Shown: positions 11,946 to 23,296 of the stretch, in pieces
How positions within the stretch are numbered: the first letter of the stretch is position 1
Layout: the number at the start of each line of letters is the position of its first letter
Source of the DNA: Tolypeutes matacus
Taxonomy: Eukaryota > Chordata > Mammalia > Cingulata > Chlamyphoridae
Direction of reading: 5' to 3'
Length of the DNA: 64,000 bases
NCBI GenBank assembly: GCA_026826555.1
Contig: JAKSZT010038899.1
Span: 542,134 to 606,133, forward strand
The notes under the pieces: generated by a model
The model's input: only the letters and a program-made list of their open reading frames with translations
Told to the model about the DNA's origin: nothing
Databases searched by the model: none
Position numbers and translations under genes: made by a program

Positions 11946-13059
11946 TCCACCTTTCTTATTGGTTATCTTTAGGAGGTATCTTCTCTCTTTTCCTACCAAC
12001 CCCCAAGTATCCTATGAAAAAAACTGAATGTTTTCTACACTACATTCTCAATTATCCACTAATTTCTTGACTTCATTTTTAAAGGGACCACTAATCTTTA
12101 AGATTGAGTTTAAATTTCCATGTTTTAAAAGCTCTAATTCAATCTAAAGATTTTATTTTCATTGGTTTAATTTTATTTTTCATAATTCTTAAAATAATTC
12201 TTGACATAAAATTATTTAAAAATAATATTTTGCTATGTTGATATGTAAGGTATCTTAGAAGTTAGCTAAGTCAAACATAAACACAATACAAATGGTTAAC
12301 AGAAACTTTGCAAGGGCTCTAAAGACTTAACAGATTGAACAAAACTATCATTACTTTGATGTCTGATCTATCAAACATTGAGCGTTTTTATGAGAATATT
12401 CACAGGGAAAAATATCTAGGAAATTTCAGACACTCAGAATTGATAATGTAGTGTGGGAGAGAGAAAGATCATTGGGAATGTCACAAAAGAAAGAATGAAG
12501 AAGAGGAAAAGACATACATGGTTCACTCTGAAAAGGTTGGCATTACTGAGGGACTACTGGAGAGGTACAGAGAGGGAAGCTAGAAAAGTGAATGGGAGGT
12601 ATATCTGAGCCAAATTTTAAGAGCATACTAAGAATAAATTTAAGCATAATTTTGTACAAATGAAATATATTACAGCTTCTTATGATGACAAGTAATATAT
12701 GGTATGTTTTTACTTCTACAGACACAACAGCAGGAACATATAAATAATTTTAAAAGAACAATGAAATGATTTTTAATATTATGTAAATAAGTGTGCAAGT
12801 TACTTTAACTTTCTACAGACAATTTGTAGAAAAATTCATATTCAATGCAATTGAGAAATAAAAATTACACATACAAATTAGAATCAGGATATATAAATAA
12901 AGAGTGAAATCCTTATTCTTTCACACAATTATTAAAAATTGAGCATTGATTTAGAATGAATGAATAAAAATCATTTGATGAAAAAGAAATAAATATAATA
13001 ATCAGTTTAATACTTTTGAGATGAACTATTTGTCATTATACATATGTGTGTGTATATGT

Positions 13060-13062
<3 letters not shown>
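11946..13062. other. Unassigned AT-rich sequence
   Basis: No coding or RNA gene is visible. The reading frame at 12543-12725 shows no family features. Confidence 0.4.

Positions 13063-13107
<45 letters not shown>
13063..13107. repeat. (GA)n microsatellite
   Basis: An uninterrupted run of GA dinucleotides of about 22 units, preceded by a short TG/TA run. It creates a repetitive Leu/Ser stretch in an antisense reading frame, which is an artefact of the repeat. Confidence 0.95.
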
Positions 13108-13108
<1 letters not shown>

Positions 13109-14359
13109 CAGGATAGACTAGGGACCTAAGGAAGAGAGACAGAAAATCTAATAAATTTTCACACAAATACCACTCACTAGAAAAAACTAAACCAGTATCC
13201 TGCTGTATGGAGGTTATCTGAAGACAGTTGCACCTGCTGACATGCAAAAATAAGTTATATATTATGTCTTCTGATGTAGTGGGAATGCAGTTTATACCAT
13301 TCACCCATTGACTGTGGAAACAACACCAGCAGCATGTGCCAACTGACAGCATAAACAAGTCTTTGGAAAGCATTGGTTCCAAAAACACACCTTTTTTTGC
13401 AATCATATCTATCCAAACAATATATCATTTGAGAAGGAATAATTTTGTAAGTTACTATGCCATATTTAATATATAAATACTTTAAATATTTGGAAAAGAG
13501 TTCTAGAAATAGATTTTTCAACTAAACTAACATTTATGAACACCAATATGTACATGGCTGTCCAAATACCATTAAAAAGATACAAACATAAGTATAATAG
13601 AATTCTTGACCTTGATGAAATCTCACTGTGTTCTCAAAAGTAAAAAAATGAGAAAATTCTCATTATTTAATGTGTGTGTGTATATTCATCCATCTATAAA
13701 TGCATCCTTACATATGCCAAAATGTGATCAATATTTGCCTCCATATTTTATATGTGATGCATTTGTTATATTGTGAAGAAAACAAATATAAAAAAGTAAA
13801 TTCTGCTCTCAAGGAGATTACAGTCTTCCTGGAGAGAGAAAAATCTTAAACACACACATATACACACATTTTATTTTAAAACTGCTTCATCAATTTATTT
13901 TCAATTCCTTTCACCATATGTTTCAAACATGAGGGCCCAAGTCTTTCCTTTTATTACTACTCAATGATTCATGCAGTCAAGACTGTACTCAGAGATGGGC
14001 CTTGCTTTTTCATCATTTTTTAACAATTTCTGGAAGAGTTCATTCATCTGGTTTTACATTTAGGAATAATTGTTCAACCCTGTAATTCCCTCTTTAAGAG
14101 GAAATATTCTCCTCTTAATATGATAGATTCACAATTAACAAAACTTTTCTACTTGATTGGGGGACCTGAAAATCTCGATACATACCTCCAAATTGCTTCA
14201 GGAATTATTCTGCAGCTAGTACTTCATTTATCTACTAATATACATATGTATACACATGCACAGATATTTTTTATTAAGTCTTTGAAGTTAGAGTGTCAGG
14301 CTATAGTTATGTGGATATTAAGTTCTACAGTTTTCTATTCATTTATTTTTTATGAGACA
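13108..14359. other. Unassigned sequence
   Basis: AT-rich with small TG and CA runs (for example 13668-13682 and 13850-13867). A passage near 13800-13840 ('tgctctcaaggagattacag') resembles an old MIR3/L3-type repeat tail, but it is too short to call. Confidence 0.35.
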
Positions 14360-14800
14360 TAAAAATATAGGGGGTTCCCATATGTCCTACTCCCTACCCC
14401 TCCCTCACTTGCCCACATTTAACATCATTTATTAGTGTGGTACATTTGTTACAATTCATGAATACATATTGGAGAATTGCCACTAAGTGTGGATTATAAT
14501 TGTCATTATAGTTTAAACTCTCACCCACACAATTTTGTAAGTTATGACAAGATATATAATGGCCTGTATCTGACATTGCAATGTCACTAAGGACAATTCC
14601 AATGTTCCAAAATTGCCCCCATGCAGTTTTTAATGGAGAATCTACTCTACTTTTTAGACATATCAGTTTTCCATACAATCAAAAATCAAAAATCATGTCT
14701 AATCACAGACAAATTATACATATTTTGACTGTTGCAGCAAAATGGACCCACATTCTTAAGCAATTTCTCTATTATTCAATGGCCCCAATAGTGCTTGCAC
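14360..14800 (-). mobile_element. L1 3' UTR fragment, antisense
   Basis: The plus-strand text ('tcccatatgtcctactccct', 'gacaagatatataatggcct', 'gacattgcaatgtcacta') is the reverse complement of a sequence also present in sense orientation near 51214-51300, inside an L1 3' UTR. This shared block identifies it as the 3' UTR of the same lineage of L1. No ORF2 remains. Confidence 0.65.
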
Positions 14801-14879
14801 CTCACTGAAATGGCCTGGTCTTTTTAGTGATTTTGTCATTTTCTTTATTAGTTCTATATTCTTTTCTGCTTTGGTCTCA

Positions 14880-15200
14880 GGCTACCGGCTGCTATTTCTT
14901 GTGTTAGTAAAACTTAGGGTTTTGTATTTATCACTACCTTATTCCATTACCCATTCCATGTTCCCTTTACCCTCAACAAGCACCTCACTGAGCAATGATT
15001 CTTTTCCTGGTGGGGTGATCCAAACTTTCAATCCTGAATATTCTGGACCATTGTTAGTCCTGCCTGGATTGGGTTGTTGCAATTTTCCATTGACCTTAAT
15101 CACAGGACATGGTAGTATTAAGAGACACCCTAGAAGATCTCCTGTTTTCCAGGCAAACCCTTCTTCACCTCCATTATGTTGGTGCAGCCCTATTTATGCT
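14880..15200 (-). mobile_element. ERVL-like pol 3' end (dUTPase C-terminal/tail region)
   Basis: Reverse-strand translation around 14990-15110 gives pieces such as QQPNPGRTNNGP and KVWITPPGKE, which fit the region after the dUTPase domain at the C-terminus of ERVL pol. In active relatives this domain hydrolyses dUTP. Here it is a short decayed relic with no continuous frame on the correct strand. The open frame on the plus strand (14871-15206) is its shadow. Confidence 0.6.
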
Positions 15201-15205
15201 CAATG

Positions 15206-15955
15206 AAAAATTTCCCAGGTGTGAAACACAAGACTTTGACAAGATAGTGAGTAAAGTATTGACCTCATTCTTTGCAAAATGAAAAGGACAGGGATGTTAA
15301 ATATTATTGATCTCATGTAATTTCCAATAACATCAGGTCAACTTACTAATTTAAAAATGAATTTTATCAGCTCTTTTCATATTAAGTCACAATAAAAAAA
15401 CAAAGGGAACAGTAAAATAATTTTTCTTTTCACATACAAACAAATGTGATAGTATATCAATTGACAGAATATTGAAATATAACAGCAGAATTCTAGATCT
15501 TTCAACAATTGTGTAAAATGATTTGCTATAAACTTATAACCTATAGAATGAAAAGATCAATATTTGTCTAAGAAGAGTTGAATAAATGATAAAGGATAAA
15601 ATACTTTTTATAAGATTTTAAAATAAATTAAATATAGACTATGTGAAACAGATGGGCCATACACAGCCATAGTCTCATGTAACATTTTATGGGCTAATGT
15701 CCAAAAAGTTCCCAGTTTTCTTAGTTCTTTGTGGGATTTCCTGAACAGAATTAATCAAGATGTTTATTGGGAAGATAAACTATGACTGAATTAAAATTTT
15801 ATATGTCAGGCTATGTTTCAGTATGTTTCAATCAAATTTCCTTCTTAAGCACTTAGAATTACTCTGCCTTTTAGTGGCTAAATATTTACCCAATTTGTGG
15901 CTTTTGGAAACTTCCTGACAATCAATGTGTTTTTCTATTCCCTCAAAAATCTCTG
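15206..15955. other. Unassigned sequence inside the ERVL span
   Basis: AT-rich text with no match I can name. It could be unrecognised provirus sequence, or a later insertion between the dUTPase relic and the next pol pieces. Confidence 0.35.
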
Positions 15956-16077
15956 GAGGGGGCACTTATAGTTAACATAGATGGCTCATAAATGCTTCAG
16001 GCTTATTCACCCAGAAAATGTTTGAACAACCTAACAAGAAACTGAAAGAATCATTTTCCTCAAAATTCCAGAAATTT

Positions 16078-16527
16078 CTAAAAGGGATGAATTAGCTGGG
16101 CAGGTGCCAACTCAAGAAAACTCAACAATAAAATGATAGGAGAAGTTTGTGTTGCCCATGATGGCCTCTCTTTTACATCCTCCCTGGTAGACTGTGAGAC
16201 AGCCTGTGCTCTCATTAAGGGTACCTGGCCCTGTTCCAGGAAGAACATAGGCACATACTGGGATGCCTTTGCATTGGTCCCAATCAATTGGTTTGCAACC
16301 TGAAGCAGTTAACTAGGATACTACTTTTGGGCTTGCTCTCCCAGAACTTGACCTGAAGACAAATGCAGTTTATGAACAGCTAAGGCAATGAAAGAAACAA
16401 TAATAAATTGTTTCTTTAAATAATAAAATTGTTTACCTGGGATTGAAAGAAATCTATTTTTATAGGGAGAAGTGGATGCATTTGAATGCTTGTAGTTTGG
16501 GGCATTTCTAAGGCCATGAACAAACAT
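16078..16527 (-). mobile_element. Probable ERVL pol-derived relic
   Basis: The short reverse frames at 16078-16287 and 16321-16527 lie between the reverse-transcriptase relic and the dUTPase relic, where RNase H and integrase would be expected. The first contains SQSTREDVKERPSWATQTSP, which reads like coding-derived sequence, but I cannot place it in a particular domain. The assignment rests on position and orientation. Confidence 0.35.
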
Positions 16528-16989
16528 AAGACACAGGTTCAGAAGAAACTAAGAAGACCCTTAACTTTACATTTACCTCAGGCTAATTTTTTTGATAGGT
16601 GGAGATTTTGCAGGAGAGAAATCACCAACAGAGAGCTAAATAGCAAAGTCTATTAAAGGGCTATTTCCTGCACTGTATTCCTGGTTTTGTTAGCTCCTGG
16701 CACTCAAGGAATTTTCTGCCACATCTGTCACATCATTGGCTGTTTGCAAACTAAAGAGCAAACAGCTCAAAGACTAAATCCCAGAATTTACACATGAAAA
16801 TATTGAAATGTGCACTGTGCAAAAAATGTTTGCCCAATTATATGGCTTATTGTGTCAGACAACATCTAGTTCATCGTGAAAACTGTGGTTTCATGGTAAC
16901 TTGGTGGTCAATTGTTAAGCATTCAGCCTTTCTAAGGCCCACTATGAGGTGAAAGTTGTTTCTCAAAATTAGAGTAATTAACCTGCACA

Positions 16990-17270
16990 AGATTGCAGAG
17001 CTTTGCTCCAAAATTCTAAGGGTCTGCACTGTGAGTCTCCCATAGGGGCCAGCAAAAGGTTCCAGACACAGCTCTATTTGCTACTAACCTGTCCAGCAGC
17101 TTTGGACATGTTGGATCATACAGCACAAGTGGCAGAGAAGCTTGCACAGTAGCCTGGACCTGTTGCAGAGCCTCCTTCTTTACCAGGCACCACTCAAAAC
17201 TAGCAGCTTTAAGGTCAGAAATGAGTTGTTGTAGCACACCCAAATAGGGAATATGTTGTCTCAAAAATCC
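16990..17270 (-). mobile_element. ERVL-like pol, C-terminal reverse transcriptase region
   Basis: The 82-codon reverse frame at 17016-17264 contains the pattern LRQxIPxLGVL / KAASFEW / KEALQQVQATVQASLPL. This matches the thumb/connection end of ERVL-type reverse transcriptase, just before RNase H. The active-site YxDD part lies upstream and is not preserved as a readable frame. Both ends of the frame are broken by stops. Confidence 0.75.
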
Positions 17271-18284
17271 AGAGAGGCCAGCAAGGCATCATGCCTCTTT
17301 TCAGTTTTAAGATGGTCAGATATCATAGCTTATCCTTTGCCTTAGGAGGAATATTTTGAAATGCCATTCCATCTGTTTTCTGCACAGGCCTAAAAGAGGA
17401 GTTGAATGGAGATGTGGTGAGAATCGCCACTCCTGCAAACTTCAGGTCCTTCATGGTGGCACTAATTATTACAATCCCTCCAAGAATGAGACATTGCTTC
17501 TGATTTACTAATTTGCTAGGTTTCCACTTGGCCTTTTTCTACCATATTATTTCTCATTCTAGAAGTCAGCAAAGAATCATGGGGATTCTGCCAGTATGCA
17601 TTCTGGTACTGGGATATAAACACAGAATGGATCCAGGGAACCACTGGACCTACTGTGTGAAGTAGTGGAGGTAAAACTCCATTGATCACCTGAACTTCAT
17701 AAGCCCTTATTCTGATTGTTGAACCCCGATGATGTTTAAGTACCCCATGATCTTCTAGCCAACAACAAAGGTCTGTGTGAGTCAGACTATTTTGATTATT
17801 GCTTTGAGTCTGCTATCCATTTTGTTTGCCATACCTGCCTTGTCTTTTGTGATTCAGTGCTGCCAACCTTGTATCTGATCATCATCATAGTGATTAAGCA
17901 TGCAAATTAAGTGATAGCATTTCTCACAGTATTATCTGACTATGGAGAAGAGCAACCACTGAGCTCTTCAGGGATGTTGTTTATCTCACAAATTCATTCT
18001 TCACAGTTTTGGTGAAAGTTAAACCTCATGGCCATTCCTAGGTAAAAGGACATAGATTTTGTGGGAAGGCTGGAAGGGAGATTAACAGTAAAAAATTTTG
18101 AACTTGTAGCAGTATCCTTCCCCAGGGGGATATGGATATCCCTTAGCTCAAAGGTCTCTGGGACTATAAATTTTCTCAAGCCTAGGAATTGCTTAAAGGG
18201 CCATAAATCTCTATTTTGAAATCCAGGTTATACCTTTTTGCACTTGCCCTAGAACTGTTCTTATACAGATCAAGTAATAATTTT

Positions 18285-18502
18285 GTAGACTGCCGCTTTG
18301 TTTCCGGGCCTGAGGGTGATCAGCCCTGCTGCAGCCCGGGGAGCGACGCGAGCTAGTTGTGGGCCGTCCGGTGTGCACTCCGGAACGGCGGGGGGGTGAA
18401 GAAGTTGTCAGGAGAGCGCAGGCTCGGCTCCCTGGTNNNNNNNNNNGAAGGTGGGGCGTAGTGCCCCGCAAACGCCTGGTAAACATTACCTCAGTAGACT
18501 GC
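18285..18502. other. GC-rich island flanked by 9-bp direct repeats, with an assembly gap
   Basis: About 200 bp of CpG-rich sequence interrupts AT-rich ERV text. It is bounded by the same 9-mer, GTAGACTGC, at 18285-18293 and 18494-18502, as a target duplication would be. The N gap at 18437-18446 lies inside it, so its true length is unknown. No poly(A) tail and no readable protein are visible. It could be an inserted retrocopy or promoter fragment, or a misjoined contig end. Confidence 0.5.
18437..18446. other. Assembly gap (10 N)
   Basis: Ten consecutive N. A run of exactly ten usually marks a gap of unknown size. It interrupts the GC-rich island, so reading frames crossing it (for example 18359-18571) are unreliable. 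Confidence 0.99.
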
Positions 18503-19027
18503 TCATCTCTTTTACTTCTATGTACTCCATTACTACTAGCCAACTTTATAGGTCTGTTTGAGTCAGATTGATTTCAGTTCACTTTCCATTATGATAGTCA
18601 TGTTCACCTTGTCTTTGGCAATTAAGTGCTGCCACTTGGCTTCTGCAAACTTGGGATCCAATCATCCCCATTGTGCTTAATGATTCCAGTTCAGTGACAG
18701 CAGTTTCCACAGTATGTGTGACCCACAGGGCAGAGCAAAAGCAGAGCTTCTTCAGACATCATAGTATTGGTCTCAGAAATGTATTCCTCAAATTCTTGCT
18801 GAAAGTCATCCTCTGGACATCCTGGAGTGGGTGACCATGCTTTACATGATAAATACATTCTAACCTTCCAGTCTCTCTATACTTTTGATTCCCATATCTA
18901 AATTATACCATGGCAGTCTTGTCTGCTTGACCTTGTAATATCAATCACCTTTTGGTACACGTTTCAACAGCCACATAAAAAAAAATTTGGAGCCATATTT
19001 ATCCTGCAAGCAACAACATTGAATCTA

Positions 19028-19512
19028 CAACCTATTCTTTTTCTTAAGATTTATTTATTTATTTATCTCCCCTCATTGTTTTGAGCTTGCTGTCTGCTCT
19101 CTGTGTGTCTGCTCTCTGTCTGCTCATCTTCCACTCATCCTCTCTTTAGGTGGCACTAAATCTTGGGATTTTCTGGAGTGGGGAGAGGCTGCTCAATCCC
19201 TTGTGCCACATCAGCTCCCTGACTTGCTGCATCTCTCATTGTCTCTCTTCTGTGTCTCTTTTTGTTGTATCATCTTGCTGTGCCAGCTCTCCTGTGCAGG
19301 CCAGCACTCCATGTGAGCAAGCACTCCTGCATGGGCTAACACTCTGCATGGGCCAGCACTCTGCATGGGCCAGCTCTCCACTCAGGCCTGTATGCCACAT
19401 GGGCCAGCTTGCTTTTTAACAGGAGGCCCTGGGAATTGAACCCTGGACCTCCTATATGGTAGATGGGAGCCCAATCACTTGAGCCAAATCTGCTTCCATG
19501 CAATCTATTCTT
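19028..19512 (-). mobile_element. DAS-SINE, full length, with target site duplication
   Basis: On the reverse strand the element starts at about 19500 with a tRNA-derived head. It has an A-box-like 'atttggctcaagtgattggg', then 'ctaccatataggaggtcc' and a B box 'gggttcaattcc', followed by several copies of a roughly 20-bp unit around 'gctggcccatgcagagt' (19270-19400), and it ends in repeated AAAT near 19045. Flanking duplications are CAACCTATTCTT (19028-19039) and CAATCTATTCTT (19501-19512), one mismatch apart. Such elements are retroposed by L1 machinery and are characteristic of armadillos. This copy interrupts the ERVL-like provirus. Confidence 0.9.
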
Positions 19513-19664
19513 AATGGGCCCATATCAATAAGCTCAGCTTGGTCCATTTTTATATTCCTTCCATCATTTTCCCACACCCTTAGTTTCCATTCCCACACAT
19601 ATTGCCCTGATTTCTGTCTATGTAAACTGTAAAACACATGAATTTCTATTGGAGTATATTGTAC

Positions 19665-20238
19665 TGTATTAGTCAGCCAAAGGGGCACTAATGCAATATA
19701 CCAGAGATTGGTTGGTCTTTATAAAGGGTATTTATTTGGGGTAGAAGTCCACAGTTACCAGGCCATAAAGCATATGTTTCTTCTCTCATCAAAGTCCATT
19801 GCTACATGTTGGAGCAAGACAACTGCCGACATTTGCCACGGTTCAGGCTTCTTGGGTTCCTCTCTTCCCAGGCTTCTCTCTCAGCTTAGTTCCTCTGTTT
19901 CCTCCACAAGGTCAGCTGTAGACTATTAGGCTTTCTAAGCTTTGCTTTTCTGCACAAGGCCAGCAGCAAACTCTCAGATGAATGCCTCATCTTTATCCCA
20001 TGGCCTTCTATCCAACATCAAAACTCCAACATCAAAACTGTTCCTTCTGTCATTTGCCTTGCTTTTTATATTTTATTCTCCCATCCACCAAGGGGTGGGG
20101 CTCAATGCCTTACTGACATGGACCAGTCAAAGCCCCAATTATAAACTTAATCATGCCCAGATGAACAGATAAGTTTACAAGCATAATCTAAATAGATTTT
20201 TGGAATTCATAATTACATCAAACTGCCAAATGGCTACA
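19665..20238 (-). repeat. 3' LTR of the MaLR-like element
   Basis: Downstream LTR in the minus-strand element, 574 bp. Its plus-strand text starts TGTATTAGTCAGCC and ends AATGGCTACA. Reverse-strand AATAAA and TATAAAG-like motifs sit near the outer end, in the same relative place as in the solo LTRs. Confidence 0.9.
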
Positions 20239-21738
20239 CTCCACCCTCTGAATTCCAAAAAATACATTACAATATTTAAAAAATCATAAATCAGTAACAA
20301 TGCAGGTACAAAATCATATTATAATCATTTTTAAAAAATACAGTTCGTCTTGAGGCAAAGTCGTATCTGCTATAGACCTTGAAACTTTAAACCTGCAGAG
20401 CATCCTCCATTCGATTTCAAAATCTGAGACTCATTCTTAAGATGATGGTTTCTTCTCCTTGGGACCACATGGGGACCCACCCTTTCCATAGGCTTGCCTA
20501 ATGGCCATTTTCTTGGTTCTACCCTCATCAAGCATCTGGGTGCCTACCAAGCTCCAGACCTCAACCTCCAAGAGTGTTGGGGTGATTACCACACCTTACC
20601 CAATCTTTGGGTTAGAGTCTTAGACCCCTAGTACAGTGAGGTGAAGACAACATTCCCCCTAACCTTTGGCATACAGATTCAACCTTCTCAGAGCAACAAC
20701 TTGACCACCTGGCCTTCCCTAACATTTGGCATACATGTTCAACCCTCTCAGAGCAATGGGTTGACCACCTGGCCTTCTCTAATCCATGGGGGAGGAGCAC
20801 CCCTCTCAGTCCTATGGGGTGCTGACCTTAACCACCCTAAACTTTGAGGAATGTGTTCAATCCTTCCTGTATCAGGGAGCAGCAAAACTCTTCTTTAAAC
20901 ATCAGGTGGAAACATCCACCTCTTCAACTGCTGGGGCAAACTCACCCTCTCTGTACACATGGGTGGGGCTCCTCTCTTGGCCCAAGGTGATGTCTTAATT
21001 CCTGATCTCAGCTTCCATGGTTTTCTCCTTAAATCTCTTTCTTCTTCAATGTCTCCTTTCCATGTCTTTTTTCCAAGTTAGCAGTGGTTTTGTTCATACA
21101 GTGCTCTCAGAAATGTTATTGGTTTAGCATGCAAGAAGCAGGGGTCCAAGGCATTAGACAGTAAGACTTTCCACAAGTCTTTCCGAGATAACTGCATCTT
21201 CAATTCTGATTTACAGTTTCCAGGTTTAGCTAAGTCTTCAAATGGGGCACTTTCATCTGGAAACTTGATTTCCAGAAACTTGGAAGTTCCAGAATCAATT
21301 TCTGTTTTCTTTGTGCCCAAAAGTTCAGTCCTTAGTGTATTTCACTCATCTAATATTTTGCTATAAGCTGCAAGGAGAAGCCAAGCCACATTCTCTGAGT
21401 ATACCTTGGCAAGTTCTTCAGCTAAATACACTGGTTCACCATTTTCAAATTCTGTCTTCCATATAACACACGGAGTTAATCTTGCTAAGTTTTCTGCAAC
21501 TTTAAAATATGGATTGTCTCCTCCAGTTTCCAATAATAGTTTTGTCATTTACTTCTAAGGCATCATTAAAAGTCTCTTTAGAATCCATATTGCTATTAAC
21601 AGTTTCTTTATAGTGATCTAGGCCTTTTCCATCAAGCATTTCACAATTCATCCAAAAAATGCCCCTTACCCATTTATAAAACTGTTTCAACGTTTTGGTA
21701 ATTGCAAAAGCACTTCCCCATTCCTCAGTACCAAATTC
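20239..21738 (-). mobile_element. Interior of the MaLR-like element with decayed gag-like frames
   Basis: Reading on the minus strand from the 5' LTR, three short frames follow one another: 21690-21502, 21548-21342 and 21320-21078. They give an acidic, lysine-rich protein with no zinc knuckle, protease or polymerase motifs. Together they could be one gag-like frame of about 200 residues broken by stops and a frameshift. MaLR interiors are known for such relic frames. The lower part (20239-21070) is non-coding and contains a tandem unit. Identity as gag is inferred from position only. Confidence 0.55.
20640..20800 (-). repeat. Tandem duplication, about 63-66 bp unit
   Basis: The plus strand shows 'ctaacctttggcatacagat' followed by 'cagagcaacaacttgaccac', then again 'ctaacatttggcatacatgt' and 'cagagcaatgggttgaccac', each ending in 'ctggccttc'. 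In the reverse frame 20612-20800 this yields two near-identical peptide repeats (LGKARWSSCCSEKVESVCQ-like). It lies in the non-coding interior of the MaLR-like element. Confidence 0.8.
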
Positions 21739-22318
21739 TGTATTAGTCAGCCAAAGTGGTGCTAATGCAATATACCAGAGATTGGTTGGTCTTTATTAAG
21801 GTTATTTATTTGGGGAAGAAGTCCACATTTACCAGGCCATAAAGCATATGTTTCTTCCCTCACCGAAGTCTATTGCCAGGTGTTGGAGCAAGACAGCTGC
21901 CAACGTTTACCATGGCTCAGGCTTCTTGGGTTCCTCTCTTCCCAAGGCTGTGTTTCTCTCTGGGCTTAGCTCCTATGTTTCCTCAACAAGGTCCACTGTA
22001 GACTATTATGCTCTCTAGGCTTTGCTTTTCTCCACAAGGCCAGTTGTGAACTCTCAGGCAAATGGCTCATCTCTATCCCATAGCCTTCTCTTCAACATCA
22101 AAACTCCAACATCAAAACTGTTCCCTCTGTCCTTTGCCTTGCCTTTTATATTCGATTCTCCCACCCACCAAGGGGTGGAGCTCAATGCCCTACTGATGTG
22201 GCCCAATCAAAGCCCCAATTATAACTTAATCATGCCCAGATGAACAGATCAGTTTACAAGCATAATCTAATATAGATTTTTGGAATTCATAATTACATCA
22301 AACTGCCAAATGGCTACA
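21739..22318 (-). repeat. 5' LTR of the MaLR-like element
   Basis: Upstream LTR in the minus-strand element, 580 bp, aligned base for base with 19665-20238 apart from scattered substitutions and small indels. Outer edge is the TGTAC target duplication at 22319-22323. Confidence 0.9.
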
Positions 22319-22329
22319 TGTACCTATAC

Positions 22330-22960
22330 AGTTGTACCTCAATTTTTGGGGGCCTGTTAGGACATCAATCTAGTTTTAGGTTTAGATGAAAAGATGGGCA
22401 TGGGGGTGGGTCATGGGAAGAATGAGAAGTGTCTTGCAAGCCAATTACCTCAGAGCATTCCTTTGCAGGTTCATCTGGTAAAATGATTACTCTCACCAGA
22501 CAGAAGAGTGAGGGCTGTTTCTTCAGGGAAAGTGAGTAGAAGTTTGTCAGGCACATTAGAGTTAAGTTAATCTCTCCAAATGGACATTCAATGGCAATTT
22601 CCTCAGGGCAGACTAGAGGTAGAGTGAAGATCAGGTGGCTTTTTCCTCAGGACAGACAGTTATAAATTTATCTAGCAAAGATTCATTGAAAACTTAGGTT
22701 TCCAATGTCCCCATTGCCATCATTATCAAGGCATATGACTCCATTCCAATTTTCAGGATCACACTCCTTTCCAATAAATTCTATCACTTTAACAGCAGAC
22801 ACCCTGCAAGATTGGGAATTTAGTCTCTGTTGTAATTCTGCTACTCACATCATGAGACTCTGGATCTGGTTTTCAGCATCTCAAGGCTGTGGCTTCACAA
22901 AATATCATTTTCTCTCAGGGCATACATAGAAATGTCCACATCCTTCATTCAGCTCATTCT
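22330..22960 (-). mobile_element. ERVL-like gag segment
   Basis: Reverse-strand translation around 22720-22860 gives a readable stretch with AELQQRLNSQSCRVSAVKVI followed by EFIGKECDPENWNGV. The spacing and composition fit the C-terminal part of ERVL gag. No frame is continuous over the whole segment. The MaLR-like element begins directly downstream, so its insertion cut the provirus in or near gag. Confidence 0.55.
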
Positions 22961-23296
22961 TTTCTTTTATAACTGTATCCCACATATTTAGGAAAAACAA
23001 CCCTTCATCAATCTTTACCTTTTAACTCCAAAATACTCTGTTATGTTGTGAAAAACACTCACCCAGAGAGTTGCCTCTTATAAGCATTTGAGTAACCATA
23101 TTCAGTGGTGGTGTTTTATGTATTTCTATTTCCAAAATATGACATGGACTATCAGTGCCATTTTGATCATTGGAAATAGAGTCATTAGTGTCTTTGAATT
23201 TAACCAGAGTAGAGAGTCAATTGCAAAAACCCCAGAGCCAATTCAGAAAACCCATTTTTAAGATTCTGCTTTTCAAGAACCACCCTACTCTTTGCA

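Larger units (their letters stand above)
17745..18800 (-). repeat. Two diverged copies of one segment (17745-18030 and 18525-18800)
   Basis: Both parts contain, in order, a 'ctagccaac' start, 'aggtctgtgtgagtcaga' or 'aggtctgtttgagtcaga', a 'caccttgtctttggcaatta'-like block, 'agtgctgcca', 'gcatttctcacagtat' or 'gcagtttccacagtatg', and an 'attcttcacagttttggtga'-like block. The copies differ by many substitutions. Between them lie the GC-rich gap segment and about 250 bp of ERV-like sequence. This may be an internal duplication of the provirus or two related ERV copies. Confidence 0.55.
19665..22318 (-). mobile_element. Complete MaLR-like LTR retrotransposon (family A), non-autonomous
   Basis: Two LTRs in direct repeat (574 and 580 bp) bracket a 1,500-bp interior. 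A perfect 5-bp target duplication, TGTAC, lies at 19660-19664 and 22319-22323. The LTRs begin TG and end CA on either strand. On the minus strand, just inside the 5' LTR, the text TTTGGTACTGAGGAATGGGG resembles the primer-binding region of MaLR elements, and a purine-rich AGAGGGTGGAG abuts the 3' LTR. The interior has short frames unlike reverse transcriptase, so the element must have been mobilised in trans, as is usual for ERVL-MaLR elements. It inserted into the older ERVL-like provirus. The LTRs differ at scattered sites, consistent with a fairly old insertion. Confidence 0.9.

Noticed and set aside
13026..13406. 126-codon reverse frame with a Leu/Ser repeat
   Set aside because: The repeat comes from the (GA)n microsatellite, and the rest has no family features.
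14871..15206. 111-codon plus-strand frame
   Set aside because: The reverse strand here reads as an ERVL pol tail relic, so the plus frame is a shadow.
20612..20847. Repeat array as a CRISPR
   Set aside because: Only two units of about 65 bp, without spacers, inside a eukaryotic LTR element.
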